Source: Lamellibrachia satsuma
Taxonomy: Eukaryota > Annelida > Polychaeta > Sabellida > Siboglinidae
NCBI GenBank assembly: GCA_033239005.1
Contig: BSQZ01000102.1
Location: forward strand, 912,001-976,000
DNA length: 64,000 nucleotides
Direction of reading: 5' to 3'
This document shows positions 53,925-64,000 of the stretch, piece by piece; within the stretch, counting starts at the first letter, position 1; every line of letters starts with the position of its first letter. The notes under the pieces are model-generated. The model did no database searches. It was not told the DNA's origin and saw only the letters and a program-made list of their open reading frames with translations. Position numbers and translations under genes: made by a program.

Positions 53925-54360
53925 TCTATTTTTCGTGTGATCTGTTTGAACGCCATGGTACCATATACGAAATATAATTTCTAGAAAACTTGGCCGCAAT
54001 GTGAAGTGAACTAAAATACAATAACATGCGCAAGTTTATGTATACCAAAAAGTTGTAGGCCTACTGGACTAGCATTAAATTAAATTAAATTAAAATAATA
54101 TCCATCTTTCAGAATTTACTATATTTATAAAACGCATATGTGCATCATGAGGATGCGACTCAGTGGCGCCACCTGCCGATTAACATGTAACGCGAATAAT
54201 AAGTCACGTCGAAACATCTATTTTTTCATGTGACCTGTTTGAACGCCATGGTACCATATATGAAGTATTATTTCTAGAAAACTTGGCCGCAATGTGAAGT
54301 GAACTAAAATACAATAACATGCGCAAGTTTATGCATTCCAAAAAGTTGTAGGCCTATTGG
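53925..54360. repeat. Direct duplication of about 150 bp, offset about 290 bp
   Basis: 53,928-54,062 (TTTGAACGCCATGGTACCAT, AACTTGGCCGCAATGTGAAG, AACATGCGCAAGTTTATG, AAAAAGTTGTAGGCCTA) recurs at 54,218-54,357 with few differences. Likely copies of a short dispersed element. Confidence 0.85.
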
Positions 54361-54589
54361 AACAATATTACATTCGTAATTTAAACTTTAGAAAATGCCT
54401 CACTAGCGCGGGGGGCCGCCAGACAAATAATAATAAAAGTTTAAATTGACAAGACGGAAGCCGTAAGATAGAAACAACTAATGGCATGAAAGTATCATTA
54501 AAATCTCGCTACGTGGTGAACCTGCTTGAACAAATTCAGTTATTTAATATCACAGTCAGTTCTCACAATCAGACACTGACAAGCTCTAC

Positions 54590-54690
54590 ATGTATGAACA
54601 ACTGTTGGACTCTCGATAAGACGACGACCTCCTCATCCACTCGCCATATGGAGCTCGTTGGCTTGCTGCCTTCTTAAAATTCTTGCATAA
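54590..54690 (+). mobile_element. CR1/L2-like LINE 3' tail fragment, opposite orientation
   Basis: The reverse complement matches the tail sequence at 31.65 and 39.84 kb (GTGGATGAGGA, TTATCGAGAGTCCAAC). Only the terminal piece of about 100 bp is present. Confidence 0.6.
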
Positions 54691-54699
54691 CATGCTGCC

Positions 54700-55290
54700 A
54701 CCTGCCGGGTTAATATAATCGGATTCTTCAAACCAATTGGCGTCGTATATAACCCATTTGGGCCATGTTGGCAATCATCCTTTTTGAAGCATGCAGAACA
54801 CATTGATGTTGTCTTCACACACATTTAAACGTAGTTCACACGAATTCTGAACATATTGATAAAAGCCCAGTTTAATATTTCCAAACGTCAGACGTGCACG
54901 TTTCCAAACGCTGTAGGCATATAATGTGACAAAGATCAGTTTTTTTTCAGAATGCATTCCTTCAGTGTCCACTATCAATGCGTCATCACCCATATATCAT
55001 TGACACGCAATTGAGGAGATATGTCATATATAGTTCGATAAGAGTATTGCTTATCCGCCTTCGTGAACTCGCTGAGGAGAGTCTGACTCCGAACACACGG
55101 TTCAACTGTTACCCACTCCATTTTTAGGCGTTACTCTGAAGCGCCACCAGCCAATCAGCGTCATTATCCAGATTCCACACTAAAGCATTACTTTGCATGA
55201 GTTAATTGCCCTGAAGCATGATGACGTCAAAAGTGTAAACAAACTACTAGCGCAATGCATTGTGGGCTGTATTCAGGGTTCGCCTGCCAT
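54700..55290. other. No gene seen; possible promoter at right end
   Basis: A CCAAT motif (CAGCCAATCAGCG, near 55,147-55,159) lies about 140 bp upstream of a TATAAAT box (55,297-55,303). The spacing is reasonable for a Pol II promoter directed to the right. Confidence 0.35.
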
Positions 55291-55389
55291 TTTGTTTATA
55301 AATACGGCTGCTATCATTACGCTTTCCAACCTTTGTGTCTTTACTCTGCTGTGTCATCGTGTTAATTTTGCGTGTTTACGTGAGTCAAT

Positions 55390-55567
55390 CGCAGCAAGAA
55401 ACAACACGGCAGAGGCATTAGTTATATTTCAGGAAAGTGATATTAAGGGTGCGCTTTTGCCTGAGAAAGTTGTCGGAAAGAATACGACCGATGCACTCAG
55501 GCGTTGGATTAAATGCCGTGGCTTGACAAGCACAAACTCGGATAATCACTCGACACTCGTTCGAAGG
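55390..55567 (+). CDS. Orphan SAP-like exon
   Basis: The open frame encodes VIFQESDIKGALLPEKVVGK, then NTTDALRRWIKCRGL, ending LVRR before the donor AAG|GTAAGCG at 55,567/55,568. The LLPE...ALRRWIKCRG pattern resembles the SAP-like N-terminus seen in some transposon-derived proteins, for example those with SWIM/YqaJ domains. No in-frame ATG was found upstream, so this is a partial or relic exon. Whether it splices to the ZSWIM-like gene 0.8 kb downstream is unknown; that gene has its own ATG and promoter-like sequence. Confidence 0.45.
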
Positions 55568-56322
55568 TAAGCGTGCACGTATACTGTTCACATCTTATAT
55601 GGATATTAAGTGAACATGGATGCGAATGAAAGCGGTGTGTCTATTTGTACTGCATTTTACAATAGCGATTCACATAAGTGAGCGATATTATGGAATTTAT
55701 GCCAATATTGGCAATAAGTGAATACCAATGAAATGTGGATATTTATTTCATTACATGTGCTTGACTGACTTTTCATTTGCGTACATTTTATTATCATTCT
55801 ATTACATAAATATATTGCGATAAAATATTTTGTATTAAACGTTTGATTGATTGAATTATCTTCTCGAATAACAATTGTGACATTTGACCATATACTATGC
55901 TAAAGTAAACATCGTATCGTTTGAATATATCAAGCATAAGCGATTTCAGCTGATCAGCTTCCTTGAGCTCAACATCGCAGTCATTCCCAAGCGATGTACA
56001 TACGTGACTGTTGGATACGAATATTATTGATATATTTTGATGTATTTGCTTGTTTCAAGACGTCCACCCAATATTTGCCAGTATACAGTATTACGCATGT
56101 ATGCAATGTATACAGCAATATGTTGAATGTCCTCTGTTTATGCACAATGAATGTACTGCAGGGCAGGTTTCTACTTATTCATTCTAATGTTGATGTCCAT
56201 AAATGTTCCCGGATTGGCCCGGTGCAATCCATAAAGTATGTCACGCTATTTTGTTTCGAAATGGTTATTCTTCCGGTTGCCATAACCCAATTTCGGGTAG
56301 TTATTCTTCCGTGAGTTGGGCC

Positions 56323-56373
56323 GCGCATGCGCCATAAGCCTACTTCGCCAAAGCATAGCCACGCATGCGCAGG
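56323..56373 (+). promoter_or_regulatory. Two NRF1-like palindromic sites upstream of ZSWIM-like ATG
   Basis: GCGCATGCGC at 56,323-56,332 and CACGCATGCGCAG at about 56,360-56,372 match the NRF-1 binding consensus and lie within 70 bp of the ATG at 56,392. There is no TATA box. This arrangement is common in TATA-less housekeeping promoters of animals. Confidence 0.5.
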
Positions 56374-56391
56374 ATCTACGCAGTTCGCAAA

Positions 56392-59300
56392 ATGGATGTT
56401 TCGAAGGAGTTCGTAGGAATCAACGTTGGGGATAAATTTTCTTCTTTTTCTCAATTTTCCGATAAAATTAAACAAGTACAAGATGACAGTTTCGTTCAAC
56501 TGTATTTGCGCGACTCGAGGACAATTGACGGGGCAAAACAGCGGATGCCAAACATTGCAGCCAAGGCAAATCGGAATTTGAAGTACTACTCTGTGCAGTA
56601 CAGTTGTATTTTCGGTGGGAAATTGCACAAGTCTGAAAGCAACGGCGCCAGAGTCACAGCAGCACAGTAAGTAATTATACTATCTTTGATTATAACAACA
56701 CTACTGTAGGAATGTACTATGTATTAAGTCAACAAACTCGTTTTAGCCGTTACCCGTTTGAAATTCGTAGTACTTCATTGAAAATCCGCCCCGGACTACT
56801 GTTGTGAATGCTGCTGTTATTGTTGTTGTTGTTGTTTTCTTTGCATTAAGTCATTATCTTTTACGAAGTTGTATCTTTTATTATCAGGACACTGAAACGA
56901 GAATGTACAGCTGGGGTCAAAGTTGGCCTTTCTGACGACTAACAACAGCTGGAGATCAAGAAAATCGATGTCACACACAACCATGAAGTTTCAGAGGTAG
57001 AATGTTGGACTGCTACTTTATAGTATTTCATGCATTAACAAAGTCGATACATAGTTTATGAAAACATGTCCATTTGTCTTAAACACGCTTCGACACAGTG
57101 CATGTTTTGTTCTTCTTTCCATGTATTGGTATGTTTGTGTATCCATTTTGATTATCTATTACAAAGTCATCTATTATGTCTATCTATATTTTCACGTGGT
57201 GGGTTCAACTTTTTAGATGCAAATAAATGTATTATAGTCTTTTCAGCTTAGATAACCGCTTCAGTTCCAGACAATATCATTTTAGCAGTTGTGTGCATGA
57301 TATTTTGTAGGAGGTATACCAACATCTGCCACGTCAACGCCGAATAGATCCGGTGCATCTGCAGAAAGCAGAAGAGCTCATGAATTTGAAACCTAACAAA
57401 AAGTTACTGAACATCCGCCTGCAAGACATCACGGGCAAGAACATTACACTCCGTGACATGACAAACATTAGCAGCAACATGAAGAAGACATCACACCGCA
57501 ACGACTTAGTCAAACTCGTCGAGCGACTGAACGCCATGCATGGTAAAAAAATTACAAATTAGGTTAACAGTGTTTCTGTTGCTACATGATTAGTTTAATA
57601 TTATAGGTGTATTATGGAATGACTGTCAGAAGTCATGAAACATACCACAGTCTTTTTGTTTAATATGCATTTTCACAAACCTAACTCTTGTTTTAGTGCA
57701 TGTGTTCTCCTTTTTTACATGCATTTGTTGGTGTGTCTTGATTTGTTTGTGCATCACTTTGCTAAATTTTCACAAATGACACTGAACATGACTGTTTTCG
57801 TTATTTTCATGTTTGATATTATAGGTGTATTGTATTATGGAATGACTGTCAGAAGTCATGGATCATACCAGTCTTTTTGTCTAATATGCATTTTTACAAA
57901 TCTAAATGTTGTTTTAGTGCATGTGTTCTCCTTCTTTTACATGCATTTGTTGGTGTGTCTCCTTGATTTGTTTGTGCATCACTTTGCTATATTTTCACTT
58001 GCCATCACTTTTTTTTCATAAATAACCCTGAAACATAACTGTGATCCTCTTTTTTCAGGGTCTGTTGTAGAAGTCTTCAGTGACGAGGAGGATTTCCGTG
58101 GAATCTTCTTCCAGGATAATACGATGAGGACTGTGTTCAACAGTTACCCGGAAGTACTCCTCTTCGACGCGACCTACAAGCTGACTGAACCTCGGATGCC
58201 ACTTTACCTCCTGATGGCCATCGATGGCAATGGCCATTCCGAAATTGTTGGCCTGTACCTGACCGTCAGCGAAACAGCCACATCTCTTCGGGGTATGCTG
58301 CAAGCATTCAAGAAAATGAACAATGCATGGCAAAGGACAACAGTGGTAATGACTGACAAGGACCTGACCGAGAGGAAGACACTGGCAGAAGAATTTCCAG
58401 ATGCAGCATTGCAGCTGTGCCTCTTCCACACACTGCGATCATTCAAGCGCGAGTTTTCGTTGGACAAACTAGGTCTTCGTCCAGGTATACGTGACACTGT
58501 ACTGGAAATCCTCGGGAAGATGGCAAACGCGAAGTCGCCACATCTGTTCAACGAACAGTACGAAGCTTTGAAGAACCTTGGTGTGCGAGCAGTGATCGAC
58601 TTCTTTGAGAAGAACTGGTTGCCTATCAAAGAAGAGTGGGCTACGTGCTATAAGAACTCCAAGTTTACCCTAGGAGAACTTACCAACAACAGACTGGAAA
58701 GCATGAACAGCAAAATAAAGAGTGTTTGCTCGAAGTTCGCCAGTTTGGACACATTCTTTTCCGAATTCTTCGACGTGTTACGTGTCCTGCGCAGTGAACG
58801 GAACCATAGTCACATCATGCAACGCATCAAGACACCTGCGATGCGTCAACACGAAGTAACACCAGAAGACATGAAGTATGCCACTTATGTCACGCCGTAT
58901 GCTTACTCGCTCATCTTGAAGCAACTGCTGTTGCGAGATTCTGTCAAAATGCCAGAAGATTGTCATCCGTGTGACTCATCAGAAGGTCCCATTAACGTAA
59001 CAGCGTCCTCTTGTCAATGTTCTTTCTGGACGACCAGAAAACTACCGTGTAGGCACATATTTGCCTATAGGAAGACAAAGAACATTGCATCGTTTGACAC
59101 AGATCTGGTGGCTGAAAGATGGAGCGCCAGATACTATGAAATATCATGTGGGTTGAAGTGTGTCGGAAGTGTTGGTGCGACAATCGCAATAGTTCCTTCT
59201 GTGCCCCCAGTTCTGTCATCACACCAAAAGTATTCAACAGCACTCTCTGTGGCAAAAGATCTGGCAAGTTTGGCGTCCGAGGTCGGAATGCCCTGCTTCA

Positions 59301-60320
59301 AGGAAAGGCTGGCCTTCCTACAAGACGTGACACGCTGTTGGGCACAAGGAACAACCGTCAGCCTGCACAGTGCATGTAAGTATTGAGAATGACTATATAT
59401 GTTCAGTCACATATACATGCTGTATGTTCCCGTCAACAAACTTCCAAGTTCACGGTGACATCAATTGATTTATAATTCTGCTTTGTTTTCAGCTGATGCA
59501 GCTCATGAACAGCGACCAATGAGACACGTCGAACGGGTCGAATACCCTGACAGTGCACATGCATGTAAGTATTGAGAATGACTATAGATGTTCAGTCACA
59601 TATACATGCTGTATGTTCCCGTCAACAAACTTCCAAGTTCACAGTGACATCAATTGATTTATAATTCTGCTTTGTTTTCAGCTGATGCAGCTCATGAACA
59701 GCGACCAATGAGACATGTCGAACCGGTCAAACACCCTGACAGTGCACATGCATGTAAGTATTGAGAATGACTATAGATGTTCAGTCACATATACATGCTG
59801 TATGTTCCCGTCAACAAACTTCCAAGTTCATAGTGACATCAATTGATTTATAATTCTGCTTTGTTTTCAGCTGATGCAGCTCATGAACAGCGACCAATGA
59901 GACACGTCGAACCGGTCGAACACCCTGACAGTGCACATGCATGTAAGTATTGAGAATGACTATAGATGTTCAGTCACATATACATGCTGTATGTTCCCGT
60001 CAACAAACTTCCAAGTTCACAGTGACATCAATTGATTTATAATTCTGCTTTGTTTTCAGCTGATGCAGCTCATGAACAGCGACCAATGAGACATGTCGAA
60101 CCGGTCGAACACCCTGACAGTGCACATGCATGTAAGTATTGAGAATGACTATAGATGTTCAGTCACATATACATGCTGTATGTTCCCGTCAACAAACTTC
60201 CAAGTTCACAGTGACATCAATTGATTTATAATTCTGCTTTGTTTTCAGCTGATGCAGCTCATGAACAGCGACCAATGAGACACGTCGAACCGGTCGAACA
60301 CCCTGACAGTGCACATGCAT
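56392..60320 (+). CDS. ZSWIM3-like, MULE-transposase-derived gene with repeated C-terminal exons (one internal stop)
   Basis: Exons 56,392-56,666, 56,888-56,996, 57,311-57,542, 58,059-59,375, then five 72-nt exons (59,493; 59,682; 59,871; 60,060; 60,249). Phases match at every junction. Order: FAR1-like N-terminus (KFSSFSQFSDKI ... THNHEV), linker (EVYQHLPRQRRIDP), MULE-type DDE core (D in LLFDATYKL, D in VVMTDKDLTE, CLFHTLRSFKRE, E in NNRLESMNSKI), and SWIM zinc finger CQCSFWTTRKLPCRH. A TAA at 56,940-56,942 interrupts exon 2 (LSDD-stop-QQLEIKK). Without it the frame is open for over 640 codons, so this is a recent nonsense allele, sequence error or read-through. No terminal exon was found; retention of the last intron would give CKY-stop. 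Confidence 0.7.
57600..58015 (+). repeat. Tandem duplication of about 220 bp in the intron before the MULE exon
   Basis: 57,603-57,775 (TATAGGTGTATTATGGAATG, TGCATGTGTTCTCCTT, GCATTTGTTGGTGTGTCT) recurs at 57,822-58,000. A more diverged third copy may lie near 57,095-57,165. The apparent ORF here is within the intron. Confidence 0.8.
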
Positions 60321-60365
60321 GTAAGTATTGAGAATGACTATAGATGTTCAGTCACATATACATGC
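59366..60365 (+). repeat. 189-bp exon-intron tandem array, five exon copies
   Basis: The period is exactly 189: a 72-nt exon plus a 117-nt intron, each with the acceptor TTTGTTTTCAG and donor GCAT|GTAAGTATT. Encoded cassette: SDAAHEQRPMRHVEPVEHPD then SAHA. Copy 1 has R and Y, and copy 2 has K, at the variable positions; copies 3-5 are identical in protein. The array seed includes the donor of the large exon 4 (59,376). Confidence 0.93.
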
Positions 60366-60815
60366 TGTAATTTCAATATATATGCATTCAGACATACACA
60401 CAATATACACAATTACATTTGCACTCATGCATGCAGACAAAATGTCGCGTAATTACTCACTGATGGTGGAAAATACACTGTCACCTTCCCGTGGTTTCTA
60501 CCGTTAAACACACTGACGATATGAAACACCCATGTGTGTGTCATATCGGTGGTGTGTGAACTGAGAACAGTGTAAACACATCCTAATTTATTTTAACTCA
60601 AGTAATTATATGGTTTCGAGTAGGCAATAGGAATTATGTTTTGGTAATGTTTGTGCATAAACATGTGTGTATTGAGATGGATACTATCAGGAAGCAGGTA
60701 CGCCTGCCACTCGTCTGACACCCCTCGTATAATGCTCGATATGGTACATACTATAAATGTCATTTATGTGACCAATACACTAGAAAACTGTATTGACTTT
60801 TGATGAACCAATAAT

Positions 60816-61622
60816 CAGGGTTGAAAAAATCATGATTTTTATTTTAAAAAATCAAAAAAATCGGATTTTTTTTATTTAAATCGAATTTATTTGATTTTTT
60901 TTTAAATCTGGTATATAGATATTTGTGTAGATGTTTAAATTTGTAAACTCTTTCAAACATGTTCTATTCACATCGATTTGGGTTCTTGTTCTAACAGAGG
61001 GTACATGATTTTTGCTTATATAAAGACATTAGACAATGTCCACAAGGCCTCACCTCCTGTAATTGCATAATCTGTCTTGGAAAGGAAAGCATGCTGTGTG
61101 TCTGTGGCTGTGGCAATTACTGTTTGCCTATAGGGTGGATTAGCACCTGTTCATGGCTCTGTGTACTCTAAGGGTCTCTAACCAGAATACAAACTGGTAC
61201 AGTATTAAACAACTGAGTCAACATACTGAATTGGTAACAACTAGCACAAGCTACAAGTGGACTTTAACTCAGGGCTTCTGTTTTGAAAAGATACTTCCTC
61301 TGGAAGACAAGTTTGTGTGGCTTCACTGCATTCAGAAAGGGAATAGCTCAAACATACACAATGTCATAAAATATTTAACTATCAGGCTATCTGGTGACAA
61401 TACAGCTACACAAGTGTGCACACTTTGTGTTTTGTATTAAAAAACATACAAAACTTTGTTGATCTCGATGCTTGTAAACAATTATTTGTGTTAAATTCAT
61501 ATAAATCAGCGATTAAAAAAACCAGAAGTCAAACATATCATAAATCAATGATTTTTTGGAGTGATTTAAATCATGATTTAAATCAATGATTTAAATCAAA
61601 TGATTTAAATCAAACAACCCTG
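60816..61622. mobile_element. hAT-type non-autonomous DNA transposon with 8-bp target-site duplication
   Basis: 807-bp element with terminal inverted repeats CAGGGTTG (60,816) and CAACCCTG (ending 61,622), flanked on both sides by CCAATAAT (60,808-60,815 and 61,623-61,630). Subterminal regions are rich in GATTTAAATCA-type repeats. An internal ORF (61,153-61,437) has no recognisable domain, and no transposase is encoded. Terminal motif and 8-bp duplication are hallmarks of the hAT superfamily. Confidence 0.88.
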
Positions 61623-61957
61623 CCAATAATAAAAAAATTAATCGACCATACTCTAATGCAATTACTACTATTCCCATTTTATGTCATATTTCTTGCAACT
61701 GTTGAAAACTCAGTAGCATACGAATGCCTTGTATATATGTATGAGTGAATGATGATTTTGCTACATGTACAAGAGTAGCAATAAACAATATAATGTATGA
61801 ACACTAATTAATGTGGAGATAAGAGTATGAACATGTAGTCTGCAGGTCAGTTTATGCATACACTTAACCCGGCTACGATGGTTGAAGGTCCATACATATG
61901 ATATGACTGTTGCGTGTATCATTTGTATGCATAGATTACACAGTGTTAAGTCTTATT

Positions 61958-63147
61958 CTATTCATCCTCTATCAATGGCGGCCAGAAAAGAACCAGCCTT
62001 CCGCACACTTGAAAAATATCTGAAATCATGTTCCAATATGTCAGAGGCACTGCCTGACGCAAAAATTGCCACTGCTTGATGCGCCCCATGCACCTCTCAA
62101 CATGGATGCGCACTCTCGCAATGGATACGCACTCTTGCAATGGATACGCTTTCTACAAGCTCTGGTATGTTCATCTGTTGCTTCCCATGAAGAAACTGTA
62201 GCGTTATCAGCCTGATCCCTTTCCTGCCCAGCCAGCTGGTGCACATCCAGCCACGATCAGCCATCATTGCATCACCAGGCTGCATCAGTTCTCTCAGCTT
62301 TGAATGGTTTGTGATGGCATTGTTACTGATGGTGCCTTCATACAGTTCGCTGATGAATGTCGGCACACCACTGGGTGAAATACCGACCAGTGCTTTGTGT
62401 GTGTTACACGCTTTGTAGCTACCGTATGTAGCACACTGCATCTCAAAGTCTGAAGGTCTCTCTATTCTGATTTCGGTGCAGTCAACGATGACACGTACAT
62501 CACGATATAGGGGCTTGAAGCAGGCTGGCATATATTTCTTTGCCGCGTGGCAGCCAGATGTTGATGCTTGACAGCACAATGTGGAGAAGTTTAATCCACG
62601 TGATTAATAATCGCGACGCGTGTGGTTCGTGGATGTGGAAACGTTCGGCCAGGTCATTGTTGGCACTGCCACGTTTAAGCTTCACCAACACCAAGAATAG
62701 CTCATCAATACGGCACAACTTTCGCCTTGGTCCACATTTTAGTCCGGCATCACATTCAGCATTTGCTGAACCCCAGTAACGCATGCTGTTCGTGTTCGGT
62801 TCGACGTAATGCTCCCAGAATAAAACCCAGTCCAGAATCGAATATCGGCATCACTGCCCTCAAATCGTGATAGCTTGAAGCAATCCAAATCTCGCAAGAC
62901 AGACAATGTTTCTGCCTGCTCCTTGTAGCCACGTAACAACTTTATCAGCACAAGCATGAGGCGTTTAGCTGCTGTAATGTCAGCTGTGTCAGATGCAAGC
63001 AACTCTCGATTTGTTGCAGAAGATGCTGCAAGTGATCTTCCATCAAAACATGCGTGTCTTCATAGTATGGTCTCATCTGCAACATATGATTATGAACATA
63101 AATTAAACGTAGTGAATACCACAATATTTAAACAAAATATTATATAG
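61958..63147 (-). pseudogene. DDE_Tnp_4-type transposase (IS5/Harbinger-like), frameshifted
   Basis: Minus strand in order: ELLASDTADITAAKRLM ... SDADIRFWTGF; HYVEPNTNSMRYWGSANAEC and KCGPRRKLCRIDELFLVLVK; HTH block LAERFHIHEPHASRLLITWI; catalytic VIVDCTEIRIERPSDFEMQC; GISPSGVPTFISELYEG; MMADRGW; then VRIHVERCMGRIKQWQFL (catalytic E) and VCGRLVLFWPPLIEDE-stop at 61,958. All three DDE positions are recognisable. Three frame changes break it: near 62,830, near 62,550, and a 19-bp tandem duplication at 62,110-62,147. Non-functional as read. Terminal repeats not identified. Confidence 0.82.
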
Positions 63148-63149
63148 GG

Positions 63150-64000
63150 ATGGCAGCACTATGAATCGTTGTCTTGTTACCTGATATACAGTTTTGCACT
63201 CTATATAATTATGTCAGTGTGCATTTGTGCATGCGTTCATATTGTACATATGAATAGCATAACCTAGTCAAATAAATGTTATGCATGTGCTTGATTTTTA
63301 TAGTAAGGCTACTTGACTGTTTGTGGTTGTTGTGGGGGGCGTCGTGATATGCAATATGGCATCAATATGCACGTGACATAAACATATATTTTAATAGGGC
63401 ATTGCATAACTATATGGACATGTGTACCTTCAATGCTGTTCAGTGAAATAATAAATATATGATTATCTGTTAACGATCACTGTTTGTTTGCTTTTCTTGT
63501 TTACGTCAAGCCAATGCACATGTATTGTGAACGCCTACATTATTATATGTAAAACACTAATACCCTCAATACAATTTCCATGTTCACTTTTTGAATCCCA
63601 TCAGCTCCATCTTCACAGTTAATGACATGTGCACACTAAAGTGAAAAGTAGTCACATTTTGTTAAGGTGAGAACTGTCTAAAAAATGTACGCAGTATGCA
63701 AATGTTTTTTTGCTGATGGAACATTGAAAGGAATGGGTGGGCTTAATTTTTTTTGAGGGAGGTCTTTGGTTTGTTACATGCAATAGTGTTTCGCCAGTTA
63801 GTCTTGTATTCTTACATTGTCGTTAGTACAAGGTATACTGTTATCTATGCGAACTTCATTGATACTTTCGACCTCTCTGTCGTCTCGAACATCTGTATCA
63901 CCCAGGATTGGTACTTGTAAATCCGAGTCATCTGGGATCAAAGTCTTCCTTGCATGGACACACAAAATGAACCATTAAAAATATGTAATTGATGTATGCC
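63150..64000. other. No gene seen at right edge
   Basis: AT-rich sequence with no ORF, RNA gene or repeat that could be supported. Confidence 0.45.

Overview
This window is nuclear DNA from an animal, most likely a marine invertebrate. Genes are split by introns with consensus GT..AG sites. It contains recognisable metazoan families (polypeptide GalNAc-transferase, a matrilin-like VWA/EGF secreted protein, a ZSWIM-like transposase-derived gene), several eukaryotic transposon classes, tRNA-derived SINEs, and a great deal of micro- and minisatellite DNA. The sequence does not fix the phylum. A lophotrochozoan or an invertebrate deuterostome would both fit.

Layout. (1) 1-7.4 kb: the last three coding exons of a GalNAc-transferase (C-terminal ricin-type lectin domain, + strand). 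The gene continues off the left edge. A complete 605-aa Mutator-like transposase ORF sits in its last intron. (2) 8.9-22.3 kb: a second, degenerate GalNAc-transferase locus. Exon 1 (signal anchor and stem) has a frameshift. Two catalytic-domain exons lie in a block of about 6.2 kb that is tandemly duplicated (about 9.79-15.86 and 15.99-22.2 kb), and both copies carry the same two premature stops. Each block also carries a foldback repeat, a 74-bp minisatellite and a 42-bp minisatellite grown from a SINE tRNA head. (3) 24.5-38.1 kb, minus strand: a 14-exon gene whose exons join in perfect phase into a 1108-aa secreted protein: signal peptide, VWA, Thr17 linker, VWA, EGF, VWA, EGF, VWA, EGF, VWA. 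All five VWA domains keep their metal-binding (MIDAS) residues. A LINE and several minisatellites lie in its introns. (4) 38-55 kb: gene-poor and rich in repeats: a second LINE, a 26-bp array of about 60 copies, a large inverted repeat with (TA)n, a tRNA-derived SINE, and a compound microsatellite ending in about 390 bp of (CCCG)n. (5) 55-60.3 kb, + strand: a ZSWIM/MULE-type gene with DDE residues and a SWIM zinc finger. It ends in five near-identical 189-bp exon-plus-intron units, each encoding the same in-frame 24-aa cassette. It has one internal stop codon. (6) 60.8-63.1 kb: a textbook hAT-type non-autonomous insertion with an 8-bp target-site duplication, then a broken DDE_Tnp_4 transposase on the minus strand.

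A theme runs through the window. At least four tandem arrays can be traced to identifiable seed sequences: a SINE tRNA head, a LINE 3' tail, a splice acceptor, and a coding exon with its flanking intron. Three of these make or copy splice sites or coding cassettes.
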